NCBI GenBank assembly: GCA_022316685.1
Contig: JAKJHU010000654.1
Coordinates: forward strand, 62,001 to 126,000
Origin: Progne subis subis
Lineage: Eukaryota; Chordata; Aves; Passeriformes; Hirundinidae
Direction: 5' to 3'
DNA: 64,000 bases
Part shown: positions 1-10,639 of the stretch, piece by piece
How the letters are laid out: each line of letters starts with the position of its first letter
Position numbering within the stretch: the first letter of the stretch is position 1
The notes under the pieces: model-generated
Told to the model about the DNA's origin: nothing
Seen by the model: only the letters and a program-made list of their open reading frames with translations
Databases searched by the model: none
Translations under genes and position numbers: made by a program

Positions 1-2195
1 GCTATTTCTTCAGGTAGTTTTAATGCCTCTAAAATCTCTAAAGTGAGTCCTTCATGTACTAATCCTTTTCCTCTTGAGTTAAGTAGTCCTCTTTCTTCCC
101 AAATTTTTCCAGAAGTATGTACTACTCCAAAAGCATACCTCGAATCAGTGTATATAGTTCCTTTCTTGTGTGCTAAATATTCCAGTGCCTTTTTTAGAGC
201 ATACAATTCACACGTTTGAGCTGACCAGTTTGAAGGTAATTTTCCTTTTTCAATAGTTTGCATGTTTTTTCCATCAACTACTGCATACCCTGACATTCTT
301 TTTCCTTGTAGCCATCTGGAGGAGCCATCCACGTAGATTATTTCCCCTTCTGAAAGGGCTTGTTCTTCAAGATCCCCCCGAACTTTTGTTTGATATTGGA
401 TAATTTCTAAACAGTTATGTATTAGGTTATCTGCTGGTTCTCCATATAGGAATTGAGCTGGATTTAAAATCCTGTTTACCTCTAACGTCAGATCATCACT
501 ATCTATCAGGATTGCTTCATATTTTAACATTCTGGAGCCTGTCAACCATTTTTCAGCTTTCTGATTGAACATATTTCGAACCGCATGAGGTGTGCACACA
601 ATTAGTTGACCTCCAAAAGTAAGTTTACGACTTTCTTCTACCAGGATTGCAGTAGCGGCTATAGTTTGAATACATACTGGCCAGCCGTGGCTCACTGGGT
701 CCAACATCTCTGATAAATAAGCTACTGGTCTCTTTACTCCTCCCCACTCCTGGACCAGAACTCCATGAGCTACCCCCTTTTCTGCATTCACATACAGATG
801 AAAGGGTTTTTCTAGTGAAGGTAAGCTTAAAGCTGGTATTGAGGCCAGTTTTAACTTCAATTTTTCTAATTTATCATCATCTTCCTTGGTCCATTTTATA
901 TTATCTCCCTCTGTCAGCTTTTCATACAAAAATTTTACTGCCTGTGCCTCAATCCATAATTGACAATATCCCAATAATCCGAGTAGTTTTCTGATTTCCC
1001 TCTTTGAAGAGGGAGGTGGAAGGGATAAAATTCCTGCAGTTCTCTCTGGATGGAGCCTTCGACTACCCTTACTCATCAAGTGCCCAAGGTACTTCACCTC
1101 TTGTTCTACAAATTGCAGTTTCCCTTTTGATACCCTTAATCCTTTTTCTCCAAGAAAATTTAAAAGTTTTCTTGTTGCTTCTCTAACTTCAACTTCATCT
1201 TCCCCAGATAGTAGAAGATCATCCACATATTGGATAATTTGTATTCTAGGAGGAGTGGAGAAGGCTTGCAGTATTTTTTCTAAAGCTTGCCCAAATAAGT
1301 TTGGAGACTCCGTGAACCCCTGCGGTAATTTCGTCCATCTTAATTGCTGCTTTCTTCCAGTTTTTGGATCCTCCCATTCAAAGGCAAGGATATCTCAGCT
1401 CTCCTTGGCCAGTGGACAGGCCCAAAAAGCATCTTTAAGATGCATTACACTAAACCACTGATGCTGGGGTGGAACTTTACTTAGAAGTGTATAGGGATTG
1501 GGTACCACTGGGTAACGAGACCGAGTTCTTTTGTTAACCTCCCTTAAATCTTGTACTAGTCTATAACTCCCATCAGGCTTCTTTACAGGGAGAATAGGGG
1601 TATTATGGGGAGACATGCAAGGTTCTAGTGTCCCGTCCTTTATTAGTCCTTCTATTAGTGCCTTCAAACCTTCCTGTCCTTCTAAAGATACGGGGTATTG
1701 ACGTACACATATGGGACAATCTTCTCTCTCTATTGTAACACTTATAGGGTCGATATTTAATCCTCCCCTCTTTCCTTCCCCAGCCCAAACTTCCTCGTTA
1801 ATTTTTTCTTCATCCTCTTGGCCTAATTTTAAGACTTTAGCTGTCATTTTCCCATCTTCTGGTATAACCTCTATTCCTAATTTCAATTGTAAGTCTCTTC
1901 CTAGTAAGTTGCTACCTGCCTTTGGCACTAATAAGACATCTCCCACCCAAATTTTAGTTTCCCCTTCAATTACTACATCTTTAATGACTGGAACTGTAAA
2001 AGTTTCTCCTTTTGCCCCTGTTACTTTTGCAGTATCTTTACTCACACTACAACCTTTTGGTACATTTAGCGGGCAGGTTCTTTCTGCCCATGTATCTGCC
2101 ACAAATTCCAATTCTTCTTCTTGGGGACCCACTTTTAGAGTTATCACAGGCTCTAGATGGTATTTGTCCCCTAAAAAATAGCGCCTTTGACCTCC
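1..2195 (-). pseudogene. pol: ERV1 pro-pol (protease, RT, RNase H), partial
   Basis: Polyprotein for the viral protease, reverse transcriptase and RNase H; its C-terminal part is cut by the window edge. The protease comes first, but its catalytic D-T-G reads D-T-W. Retroviral proteases need this glycine, so it is probably dead. The motif LLGRD marks the protease C-terminus. RT follows, with VPNPY and LKDAFW blocks and the catalytic YVDD at 1218-1229. RNase H is recognisable by DGSS and TDSRYAF near positions 130-330. One in-frame TGA at 1395-1397 interrupts RT just before the FAFEW block. Checked codon by codon, the frame from 1394 down to 1 has no further stop. The frame is the same as gag. 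Confidence 0.85.
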
Positions 2196-2198
2196 CTA
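2184..2198 (-). promoter_or_regulatory. gag-pol UAG with readthrough-type context
   Basis: The gag stop reads TAG GGA GGT CAA AGG, and protease continues in the same frame. In murine leukaemia-type viruses gag-pol is made by suppression of UAG, and the bases just 3' of the stop (G-G-A-G-G-T-C-A type) are part of the signal. The match is visible directly. The downstream pseudoknot was not folded, so activity is inference. Confidence 0.65.
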
Positions 2199-3167
2199 TT
2201 CCTCCTCTGTGCTCATGTCTTTGAAGATTTTCAGATCTATTACCTGCTTAGGACAATTTCTCCTATAATGTCCCTCGCCCCCACAGTAAAAGCAGACATT
2301 CCTGGAATGCTGCTGAGACTTGGTTTGTATTGGGATTCTATTTTTTTCCTTTCCCCTGTCTCTACTAATTTTATCTCTAGAAGTAGTGCCTGTATGTTTT
2401 TGATTTTTTTGGAAATTATTTTCTCACCTGGTGACTGCCATAAGTTTTGCTTTCAGTTTAGCTTTCTCTTCATCTCTTCGGACATAAACTTTCTGAGCCT
2501 CCTTTAATAAGTCATCTAATGATTTATTATGCCAATCCTCAAATTTTATAAATCTTTTTCTAATATCTGGCCAGGCATTTGTAACAAAGTTAATCCTTAA
2601 CAAAGCTTTTCCCACATCAGTTTCAGGGTCTATTCTGGAATATTGTTTCATATTTTTCCTAAGTCTGTCCAACCATTCAGTTGGAGATTCTTCTTTTTCT
2701 TGCTGTGACTCAAAAGCTTTTTTAGCATTTTGCCCTTGGGGTGCTGCCTCTTTTATTCCCTTGATTATTAAATTACGATATTCATTCATGTGTTCCCTCC
2801 CTCCCTCATTATTTTGACCCCACTCAGGAGGCGCAGTTGGCATTTTGTCTTCTCCGGGGGGCCCTTGTGGGTTTTTTTCTTCCCAAACTCTTATTCCAGC
2901 TGCTCTGATTAATTGCCTTTCTTCCTGAGAAAATATTATTTTCATTATAGACTGCATCTCTTCCCAAGTATAAATATTTGGACCTAAAAATTGATCTAGT
3001 TGTTCAGCTGTGCCTATAGGATCTTCTAAAATTCCTTTGATTTCTTTTTTAAAATTTCTGACCTCAGAAGAAGTCAAAGGGGCATTTACAAAACCTGTTC
3101 CACCCTCTCCCATTGGGACTTCTCTCAGTGGGAATAGACTAATTTCTTTATCCCATTTTTCAAGATT
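2196..3167 (-). pseudogene. gag: ERV1 gag: capsid and nucleocapsid
   Basis: Structural polyprotein of the provirus. The capsid segment (about 3113 down to 2427) starts near a PLREVP motif typical of the p12-capsid boundary in gamma-like viruses and carries the conserved SPTEWLDRLR region (major homology region type). A TGA at 2424-2426 interrupts it. The same frame then stays open through a nucleocapsid with one C-X2-C-X4-H-X4-C knuckle (2253-2294) and ends at UAG 2196-2198. Upstream, a TAA at 3168-3170 closes the frame and no matrix domain was recognised, so the N-terminal part of gag is missing, diverged or frameshifted. Not functional as read. Confidence 0.8.
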
Positions 3168-3533
3168 TTATCTATTCGTCCCCCACCTCTGTTTTTCACT
3201 TTCTCTTACCACCTAAAGACCACTTACTCCTATCTATGCACACACACAAAAAGTCCCTTCTATGCCATACAACTATTCAATACAATACACCTCCCTCCGA
3301 GGAGATATAACAGCCAACATTACATGTGCTTTCATCCATCCACTCTTACTTCATTCCTCCTTCACTTTCACACACTCTTTCACACTCTTAGGACATGAAG
3401 CCTGTCTCCAGAGAATCGTGGCTTTGTGTGGCCTCCCCTCGCCTTGGGTTTGGTCTCTGGGTTCCAGTAGAGCTGGGCCTCTGAGGAGGGCCCAGAATCT
3501 GATAGCCTCTGGTGCCAATCCACCCATGAGGCT

Positions 3534-3860
3534 GATTTGCGTGTCACTTACACTTTACTGCCCCCCACACAACACACACACCTGGAGGAAAAGGGCTGAA
3601 TTGCGTGTCACTTACACTTTACTACTGCCCCACACACACACACCTGGAGGAAAAGGGCTGAATTGCGTGACACTTACACTTTACTGCCCCCCCTAACTCC
3701 ACACACCCAGAGGAAAAGGGCTGAATTGCGTGTCACTTACACTTTTACTACAACCCCCCCTCCACACGCCCGGGAACAACGGCCTATTTGCAGGTCACAC
3801 ACACTTTGCCACAGCCCCCACCCGCCCAGGGAAACTGAGGCAGATTTTGTGTGTGACTCA
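3534..3860 (-). repeat. Tandem repeat, about 63-64 bp unit, in ERV1 leader
   Basis: Five to six diverged copies of a unit containing TTGCGTGTCACTTACACTTT followed by a C-rich and CA-rich stretch and a GGAGGAAAAGGG block. Copies begin near 3534, 3598, 3660, 3724, 3787 and 3843 and decay toward higher coordinates. It lies where the provirus leader or matrix region is expected. Between 3168 and 3534 I see no recognisable gene. Confidence 0.75.
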
Positions 3861-3942
3861 CTCTCACACAACAAAACAACAATAAGGTACCTTTTGCTTT
3901 CAAATCACCTATTACTATTTTAGGTATTACTGGCCAGTCCCG

Positions 3943-4182
3943 GTGCTCTTGGATATCCCCTCAATCCAGCTGCATTGTCCAACCCCAGATGATATTGGGC
4001 ACTTTATCCCTCAATCCAGCTGCGTTGTCCAACCCCAGATGCTCTTGGGCATAACCTCAATCCGGCAGAAGCCTGGGTGCTCTTGGACATCAATCCCTCA
4101 ACCCAGCAGGTTTCAGTCCTGGATGATCTTGGGGCAATTACCCCTCAATCCAGCAGATTTTTGCTTCCTAGGGGTCTCACCC
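3943..4182 (-). repeat. Second short tandem repeat in ERV1 leader
   Basis: Four to five imperfect copies of a unit of about 40-50 bp built on GCTCTTGG ... CCTCAATCCAGC(TGC/AGG) ... CCA. Copies start near 3943, 3989, 4040, 4078 and 4124. It differs in sequence from the repeat at 3534-3860, so the leader holds two separate expansions. Confidence 0.65.
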
Positions 4183-4897
4183 CTTCTCTAAAACTCAGTC
4201 CCAGTTTCCCTGGGGGATTCTCTCACTCTTTTTATCACTCGCTTCGTCTCTTTACCGGCCATTTTTCTCACAAAAGAACGGAAATGCAGCCTAGGAGACT
4301 CCGCACTCGCTTAGCAGGTCTGGGATAACCAGCTGCCTCTCATTCACACACATTCATCGCCCCCTTAATCACCCCGTCCAAACCTGTACTTACCTGTTCT
4401 TTGTCCTTGGGTCTTTGTGTACACTTGATCCAATGTGGGGGTTGGCCAGACACTCCAGTCAGCTCTCAGGACTCTGCTCGGGGTCCCCCTCAGAGCCACG
4501 GCTCCAGGCGCTGCTCAGGAACAGCTTCTCCGTGCTCGGGGACGCAAACCTCCACTCAGCGCCTAAATGCGGGCAGTGCCAAGCAGTGCCCACCTGTGCT
4601 CATTGCACGTGGAAACAAACCACGGCAAAAGTCCCTCCGTGAGCCCCAGTGGCCGTCGCTCAACAGCAGCCGTTTGTGCTCGAGGGATGCGAGGCAAAAC
4701 CTCCTCAGAGCTCAGTGTCCGCTACCAAGTAACGGTCATCATACTCAAGGTTTTGTCCTCGGCAACTTTCAAGAGCTGCAGCCTCACGCTGCTCAGCAGC
4801 GATGTGCTGTGCTCACGACACCGATCAGAGCACACTTAGCAATTTAGTTACCGTCCATGATGAAGTCTCTCACAGCTTGAAAGGCTGGGTCCTGCGT
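4183..4897 (-). other. ERV1 untranslated leader, no gene recognised
   Basis: This stretch lies between the leader repeats and the primer-binding site. Open frames here are short, occur on both strands and show no retroviral motif. It is best read as 5' leader RNA (packaging region and splice donor expected), but I could not pick out a specific signal. Confidence 0.4.
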
Positions 4898-4915
4898 CTT
4901 CCACATTGGGCGCCA
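4898..4915 (-). other. ERV1 tRNA primer-binding site
   Basis: On the minus strand the sequence TGGCGCCCAATGTGGAAG lies three bases downstream of the LTR end. TGGCGCCCAA matches the start of lysine-tRNA-type primer sites; the second half diverges. Position and the TGG start are strong. The tRNA identity is inference. Confidence 0.65.
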
Positions 4916-4918
4916 AAT

Positions 4919-5448
4919 TGTAGAAAAATTCCTGTTCCTTCCTGCTGCTGAGGACTCTAGGACAGTGTGGATGAATGTAGACGAGAGATCTCTGAAGTTG
5001 GGTTGCAGAAGAACAGGTTTTTTGTGTAGAGTGTGAGGCCTTGCTCGGAGCTGCCAGGCGCAGCTGCAGCAAGGCATTGGAAGATGGGGGCAGTGAGAGA
5101 TAAAGAAATTCCAAGAGCAAGAGGCAAGAGAGAGGAGCAAAGGAGGAGAGCACACAGAGACAAGAGAGAAGCAGAAAGAGCACGGCCCACTCTTGCAGCC
5201 CTCTGATAAGGGGTCTCGAGGTGGGCTGTAACAGGCTTGTGCCAATGGGGTTACAGACACTTGCTACTTCAGGGGGGTTACATGTGTGGGATGAATCATA
5301 CATTGGGGGTTGTTTTCGCAGGCATCTAGTAGCTAGGACATTTTAAACATCAAAACTTACTTTCAATTCTATCTCAGTTACAGGTTTCACATTCTCAGAG
5401 TCCAAGCAATCATATTTATAGGGCTTTCTGGCTTCATCCTTCCCAACA
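4919..5448 (-). repeat. ERV1 5' LTR
   Basis: A 530-base segment whose minus strand begins TGTTGGGAAGG and ends TTTTTCTACA, giving the TG...CA ends of an LTR, placed directly before the primer-binding site. The purine-rich block at 5080-5190 would be pyrimidine-rich on the LTR sense strand. Outer end inferred from the TG/CA rule; no second LTR is in view for comparison. Confidence 0.7.
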
Positions 5449-6213
5449 TACACTTTACTCTTAGGGGCTACCTACCGCGGTTTTAGGGGAATCTTTTCCC
5501 TTTTCTTTGTTTTATTGCCTCCTTTTGTCCATTGATCGTAACCTGCATCTGCCGGTCACAGCAGGGGAACACAGAGCGAGGCTGCCAACAGGGCAGGGCG
5601 CGCCGTCCTCACCCTGATTCCACTGGGGCACCGGCAGTGATGTGTTATAACCATCCTCTGCTACCATAATTGTGACAAACGCCCATCACTTGTTTTAAAA
5701 TTTTAAAAGTTTAATAGTAAATAAGATGGTTATAAAAATAGAATTAGAGTAAAAAAATTGAACAATTAGAGTTAGGACAATATGAGACAATAAAAAAAAA
5801 GTTACAGATGTCTGGGTGCCTCCCCAAGCAAAAAGCTCCGAAGAAGGACCCCCGTTAACAAAGGATTATCCCTTAAAAGCAATAGCCTGTTGAATATTCA
5901 TACATTTCATACATGATGCAGAAATTCCATTCAAAGAAAGAACTGTCCCTGGTTAGTATCATTTTTTTTTCCTTTAATCTCTATGGTGTCCATAGGGCTG
6001 AGCGAGGCAGGAGGAGTTGGTCTCTTCTGATAAGGAAGTAGTAAATTCTTTTTTTCTCTGAAAGATTTACGTTTTCCTGTGGTTGGCACACAAAAACTAC
6101 ACTTTAACTACAAAACTGTATTTACCATACTATTAAAACATCAATACAACATTAACAATCAATACAACATAATACATATAGTAAATGTCTTGCGTAGAGC
6201 CATATAATATGCA
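5449..6213. other. Intergenic, with an AT-rich LTR-like block
   Basis: 5449-5670 has no recognisable gene. From 5671 (TGTGACAAACG) to about 6213 the sequence is AT-rich with TATA-like (GTTATAAAAATAG) and AATAAA motifs and could be a degraded solo LTR, but no target duplication is visible. A lectin 3' end begins just after it. Confidence 0.3.
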
Positions 6214-6264
6214 CTTTTCACACTTACCGCTTAGAGAGGTCAGTCAGAAGATGTGGGAAACAAC

Positions 6265-6270
6265 TTTATT
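6265..6270 (-). terminator. Poly(A) signal of lectin L1
   Basis: AATAAA on the minus strand within AATAAAGTTGTTTCC. The same signal in the same context ends the 3' regions at 9719-9724, 14530-14535, 35935-35940 and 52857-52862, so it marks the lectin transcript end. Confidence 0.7.
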
Positions 6271-6639
6271 GCTTTATACATTTTTCTCGGTTACATAGAT
6301 ATATTGTAACAGTTTATAGTATCCTAAGGCTCATAGTACATTTATCACACTATTACTTCTATAAGCTATAAGGTGTATACCTCAACATCATATATTCATC
6401 ACAATACCATATCTATACACTGTGCGTACTTAAAATGACACATTAGGTTTCATTAGTAAGCAGCTAAAAGGGGTCATAAGTTGCATTATACTTAAATACC
6501 AACATGCACAAACTAATACAGCGAAGTGAAAGCCAATACAATAGGGTCATTTTTCACAAGGTGATAGGACCCTCTTTTAGTGATGTAGGAGATAATAAAG
6601 CACCAGCTCAGTGGCTGCTCTCACAAGCAGAGGTAACCC

Positions 6640-7060
6640 CAGGGCAGAAGAAGCAGCTCTGGGCTGGATTGTGGCAGTGGCAGCGAATTCCCTTCCCCAA
6701 GCAGCAGCTCCGACCATCCTCCTCCAAAGCTGAGAGAGAGGGAGGCAGGAGCCATCAGAACATTCTTGACAGTCAGGTGCCTGATGCCAAAGATGGGATT
6801 TCTTCTCAGCACATGTCAGCTTTTCTTGTTCCTCTTCCAAGGACAGTCCAAAAGTCTCACCTTCAGGCCAGTTTGTGATGATTTCCAAGAGCCCAGGGTG
6901 ATTTGGATTTCCCATTTGAGCTTGGTGTGTAATGAGGGCAATCCATTCACTCCAGGTAGCACCGCTGGCAGGATGGATTGCAGAGACTTTTCCTTGGAAC
7001 ACCCAGCCCAGCGTTGGCAGTGGGGATGAACAGGCACTGGGGTGACCCTGAGAGTAAGTG
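6640..7060 (-). repeat. ERVL pol-derived segment in L1 3' region
   Basis: Read on the lectin strand, this 3' region encodes a stretch clearly related to the ERVL pol segment between RT and RNase H at 21830-22100. Shared features are W(S/K)EWIALIT, GNPN(H/R)P, LEIITNWPEGE and a glutamate-rich EEEQE block. It is in the same orientation as the lectin gene. In L1 the stop-loss extension of exon 5 runs into its beginning in another frame. Confidence 0.75.
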
Positions 7061-8825
7061 CAAGGCACAGGGTGCAGCTGAGGAAGGACAGCCCTGTGCT
7101 GGGCTGAGAGGTGAAGCTGTGACAGCCCAGCGTGGAGAAGGTCCTTTCTCCACCCCCTGGTACAGGGGAGCTTGGGCCTTGCTGCACAGATACGGCTGCT
7201 GATTTGAGCAGCTCTCACTCCTGAATTTATTGTCAGCCAGGTACACACACTCGGAATCGCCAAGGACAGGAACCCTGCAAGGAGGAGCAGAGACAGCGCT
7301 GGTTCCCAGGGGAACACCTTGTGTCCCTGTCCCCCCATGCCCTGCCCGGCTCCCCGGCACTCACCAGGAGCTGAAGTCGCTGCCGTCCCCCCACTGCAGG
7401 CGCTCGCCCCGTCTGCGCAGCCCCAGCCAGAAATCGACGTTCCCGCGGAGGCGGAAGAGCAAATCCTGCCAAGGAGAGAGGAGTGGGAGCTGCCCCGGCC
7501 CCTCGGGGGGACACGTGCCCGGGGCTCCCCCCGCACGCCGGGGCTCCTTCCCTGCAAGGCCCCGGGACAGGGCTGCAGCCCCGGCCCTACCAGCACCCAG
7601 CCCGGCCCAGGAGCACCCCCAGGCTCCCCTCAGACACCCCACACCGCCCACAGCCCCTCACTCACCGTTTCCTCATCCTTCACAATGGCCAGGGAGGCCC
7701 CGAGCTCGGAGCACCGTTCCTGACCCTGATCCCAGGTGCCGTGATCCCTTGACAAGTAGTAGCAGACCCCATTGTACCCGACCCAGCCAGAGGGACAGCC
7801 CAGAACCGACAGCGGAGTCGCAGCTGGAACTGGAACCTGTGCTGCTGGAGAGGGAAGAGGAGAAGCTCTGAGGATTCCCCTCTGCAGGGAGCAGGGACCC
7901 CGCTCTGCCCCGAGGGGCTGGGCCCAGGCTGCTGCCCCTCCCTTACCTGACTGCACAGCCAAGGCCACCACCAAAGCCAGCAGCAGGAACACGAGCACAG
8001 TCAGCACCAACACCACCACGGGATGGCTCCTGAACCACTTGCCTGGAGCAGGAAAGAGCTGCTGGCTGTGGGAACCACACCCAGCCCTCCAATCTGCTCC
8101 CCCAATGCCCAGGGAGCACAGGAGGGACCCCTCAGCCAGTCTGCCCCTCCCTCAGCTGGCAGCCAGGGAGCCAAGAGCCTGGGACAGCGGCAGCGACACA
8201 GCTGTGGGGACAGCCAGGGACACAGGTGTGGGGACAGGCTGCAGCAGGAGAACTGCACAGGCTTGGGGGCACCTGGGGCTGTTGGTTCCAGCCACTGATG
8301 GGGCTGAGCAGAGCACGAGGCCTCTTCCAGACATCGGGAAACAGCCACACACCTGCCAGCCCTGTCCTTGGGAGGTGACACTGTCCCCTCCCTAGAAGCC
8401 ACAGGTGTGGCCCTGCACTCACCCAGGAATCTTCTGAGGCTCCTTCTGTGTACATTGCCAGTTGCTGATGTGCCCTGGGGACCCAGGGGCTCCCTCACAC
8501 TCCCATCGCTGCTGCAGAATCCATTCTCCACATCTTTACTCACTGCTCACTCACAAGTGGAATCCTCCTGCTTATGACAAGTGGCTTCTTGTGCCCCAGG
8601 CAAGTGTGTAAGCCCGGCTGCTGGTCCCTCCTGGAGAGGCAGGAGCTCATTCACAACCCCATGAACAGAGCAGAATTCACTCTCCTCCAGCTCACAGCCA
8701 GCATCTCTCTGCTGGGAACAAACAGCCCCTTGCTCCCGACACATCACGAGTGCTGAAAAAGGCTTTCGGAGATCGGCCTCGGGAACAGCTTCACACCCGC
8801 GGTGATGGCACACGGCAAGGGACAT
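6947..8825 (-). pseudogene. Lectin copy L1: C-type lectin-like receptor with nonsense and stop-loss
   Basis: Type II membrane C-type lectin-like receptor of the CLEC2/CD69-like kind. Exons on the minus strand: tail exon 8825-8423, membrane anchor 8042-7947, lectin-domain exons 7844-7666, 7465-7365 and 7274-6947, with GT-AG boundaries and the same phases as L2. The lectin domain keeps six cysteines and a WLGL motif; WND/EPN calcium-binding motifs are absent, so calcium-independent protein binding is expected. Two defects: an in-frame TGA at 8547-8549 ends the tail exon after 92 residues, and the normal stop is changed from TAA to TAC at 7160-7162, adding 71 residues before TGA at 6947-6949. 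Non-functional if the start is shared with L2, but an alternative first exon cannot be excluded. Confidence 0.75.
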
Positions 8826-8869
8826 GAGGAGAGGTCACTGCTGGTCCCGGCGCTGCGGGACACCGAGGC

Positions 8870-9470
8870 TCAGGAAGGCGCTGCCAGCTCGGTCCCGCCC
8901 CGGCCCCGCTCCGCGGACGCTGCGGCAGCACCTGCGGACACAAGCGCAGCGTCCGGGAGCTCTGCCGTGCCCGCAGCCGCGGCCCCTCCGGCTCTGCAGC
9001 CGCTGCAGCCGCTCCCTCCGCCATCTCCGGGCACGGGGGACACGGGGGATCCCGGCACAAGGAACTCACCCGAACCGCCCCCTGCCCCTCCCCGCGGCCC
9101 CCTCCGCCCGCAGCGAGCCCCGAGCTGGGACACAACCCACCGCGGGTCCCACCTGTGCTGGAGCCGCCTCCGAGCTCCCCCGCCGCTCGCCAAGTTTCGC
9201 TTTTCGCCGCCAACTCCGGTGGGACCCGAACGCCCCCTGCTCCCAGCGCCGCGGCTCCGGACAGACTCCGGGCGCGGGACCGCTGCAGCCGCCAGAGAAT
9301 GAATCACACCCCGTGTGCGAACAGCTTTGGCCAATGTAAACAACCCTCGGGCGGGAGCGCAGCCAGTCACGGCGGGGAGGGAGAGGAGACGTGCACAGGA
9401 TACGACAGTCCTGTTGGTCCCTCAGCTCCCGGGGCACCCAGATCGGTGCCGCACGGCTGCGCTCCGGCGC
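8870..9470 (-). promoter_or_regulatory. GC-rich promoter and non-coding first exon of L1
   Basis: CpG-dense block near-identical to the L2 promoter but inverted. It holds the GGTGAGTTCC splice donor (near 9065) of a presumed untranslated exon and a CCAAT box (ATTGG on the minus strand, 9331-9335). The CACGTG E-box present upstream of L2 is changed here. Assigned by similarity to L2 and position. Confidence 0.55.
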
Positions 9471-9540
9471 TGCCTTCTAGGGAGCTTTGGGTGTCGCAAA
9501 AAGTTGGGGTTTTTTTCTGTTTTCTCCTCTCACATATCTA

Positions 9541-9878
9541 CATGACATCCTAGAGATCAGGTCAATATATTTTATTCCCTCTCGTGGTTTCATCTTGTTG
9601 TTTCACACTTCCCTGATAACGAGTAGTTAACACGTTCTTCTCCAATTCTCCTCGGGGCTCTGGTTTGTGTCACGGATATCAGCACTTAGAGAAGTCGGTC
9701 AGCAAATGTGGAAACAACTTTATTGATTTAGCAGTTTTCTCGGTTACACAGAAGAATTGTAAGAGTTTATATTTTGCTAAGGCTCATAGTACAATACATT
9801 TATCACACTATTACTTCGATAAGCTATAAGAAGTGTTCCTCAACATAATATATACATCACACTGCTATATCTATGACC
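9541..9878 (-). pseudogene. Relic 3' end of a lost lectin copy
   Basis: This matches the terminal part of the lectin 3' region (compare 35760-36090 and 52680-52990), including AATAAA at 9719-9724 on the minus strand. It stops abruptly at the solo LTR that begins at 9879. The coding exons that should lie at higher coordinates are absent, so a former neighbour of L1 has been deleted down to its poly(A) end. Confidence 0.65.
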
Positions 9879-10526
9879 TGTGAGACGTTAATTTTGAGGA
9901 ACTAAGGATTTTTAGGAAAGTTAAGATAATAAGTTGCTGAATTAGCTGAAGTAGATAGGTAAACTTTGTTCTCAGTTAACAGAAGCCAGATCTTAGATAA
10001 GATATCCCAGGTTTAGTAACTCATTGCTTGTCAGCTTTATGTTTATGTAGCTGTGCTTGTAATGAAAAACAAAATGTGGTACATAGGACATAAGGTAGCT
10101 GTAGATTTCCTGCTTAAAGGACCCATTGAACACAGGAAACTGTAAGTTCTACCAAGGATTCCCTTGTCACAAATGCACTGAAAAGGTAGAAAGGTCAGGA
10201 CGAGGAAGACTCATCTTACTTCCTCATTTTGGGTGACCCCTTCCCAGAATAGACCCCCGACTCATTTTAAGAAACAAAGTACGCATGCTTAATAGCCTCT
10301 TTGCCAATTAGCATACGAAGCGAGGAATGGGCGGTGACAGGGGTATGAATGTGCATTTGTATTTGGATATTCAACACTTTCGTAAATAAAAGGCTTTGTA
10401 ATTACCTGTGAATTTCGCAGTGCGAATTAGGGAACTATCCCGCCGTGCTGCCCGGCCGTAATAAACATACACTTTCTAACTTTAAACTGTTTGAGAGGTT
10501 TTGTCTGTCACAGTTGGGTATCGACA
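9879..10526 (+). mobile_element. Solo LTR between L1 and L2
   Basis: About 648 bases starting TGTGAGACG and ending GTATCGACA, with a TATA-type element (GTAAATAAAAGG, about 10382-10393) and AATAAA at 10460-10465 in the right order for U3-R-U5 on the plus strand. No flanking direct duplication was found (TGACC left, CTAGA right), so the flanks have probably been exchanged by recombination. Confidence 0.6.
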
Positions 10527-10639
10527 CTAGATCAATACCCATATTTCTTTAATAAGTCAGACCTGATCTCAAGGATGTCATGTAGATATGTTAGAGTAGA
10601 AAACAGGAAAAAAAAAAAAAAAAAAAAACCAAAAAAAGC

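Larger units (their letters stand above)
1..5448 (-). mobile_element. Class I (gammaretrovirus-like) provirus ERV1, 5' half
   Basis: This is an endogenous retrovirus read right to left: 5' LTR (4919-5448), primer-binding site (4898-4915), a leader with tandem repeats, gag capsid and nucleocapsid, a UAG stop, then protease, reverse transcriptase and RNase H running off the left edge. The gammaretroviral assignment rests on gag, pro and pol sharing one reading frame with a single UAG between gag and pro, one CCHC zinc knuckle, and the reverse transcriptase and RNase H motifs. Integrase, env and the 3' LTR would lie outside the window. Only two nonsense codons and one damaged protease motif were found in the part visible, so it is a fairly young insertion but not coding-competent as read. 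Confidence 0.85.

Noticed and set aside
1255..1461. Small plus-strand frames over ERV1 (also 1711-2181, 2187-2507)
   Set aside because: Antisense shadows of pol and gag with no motif.
3540..4190. Repeats at the left considered as a CRISPR array
   Set aside because: Units are contiguous and diverged without unique spacers, in a vertebrate provirus leader.
6577..7596. 339-codon minus-strand frame over L1
   Set aside because: It crosses lectin introns and exons in a frame other than the coding one; GC-rich sequence lacks stops.
10604..10632. Poly(A) run upstream of L2 considered as a retrocopy tail
   Set aside because: L1 has the same flanks with only a short run (T-rich near 9510), so it is a local homopolymer expansion.
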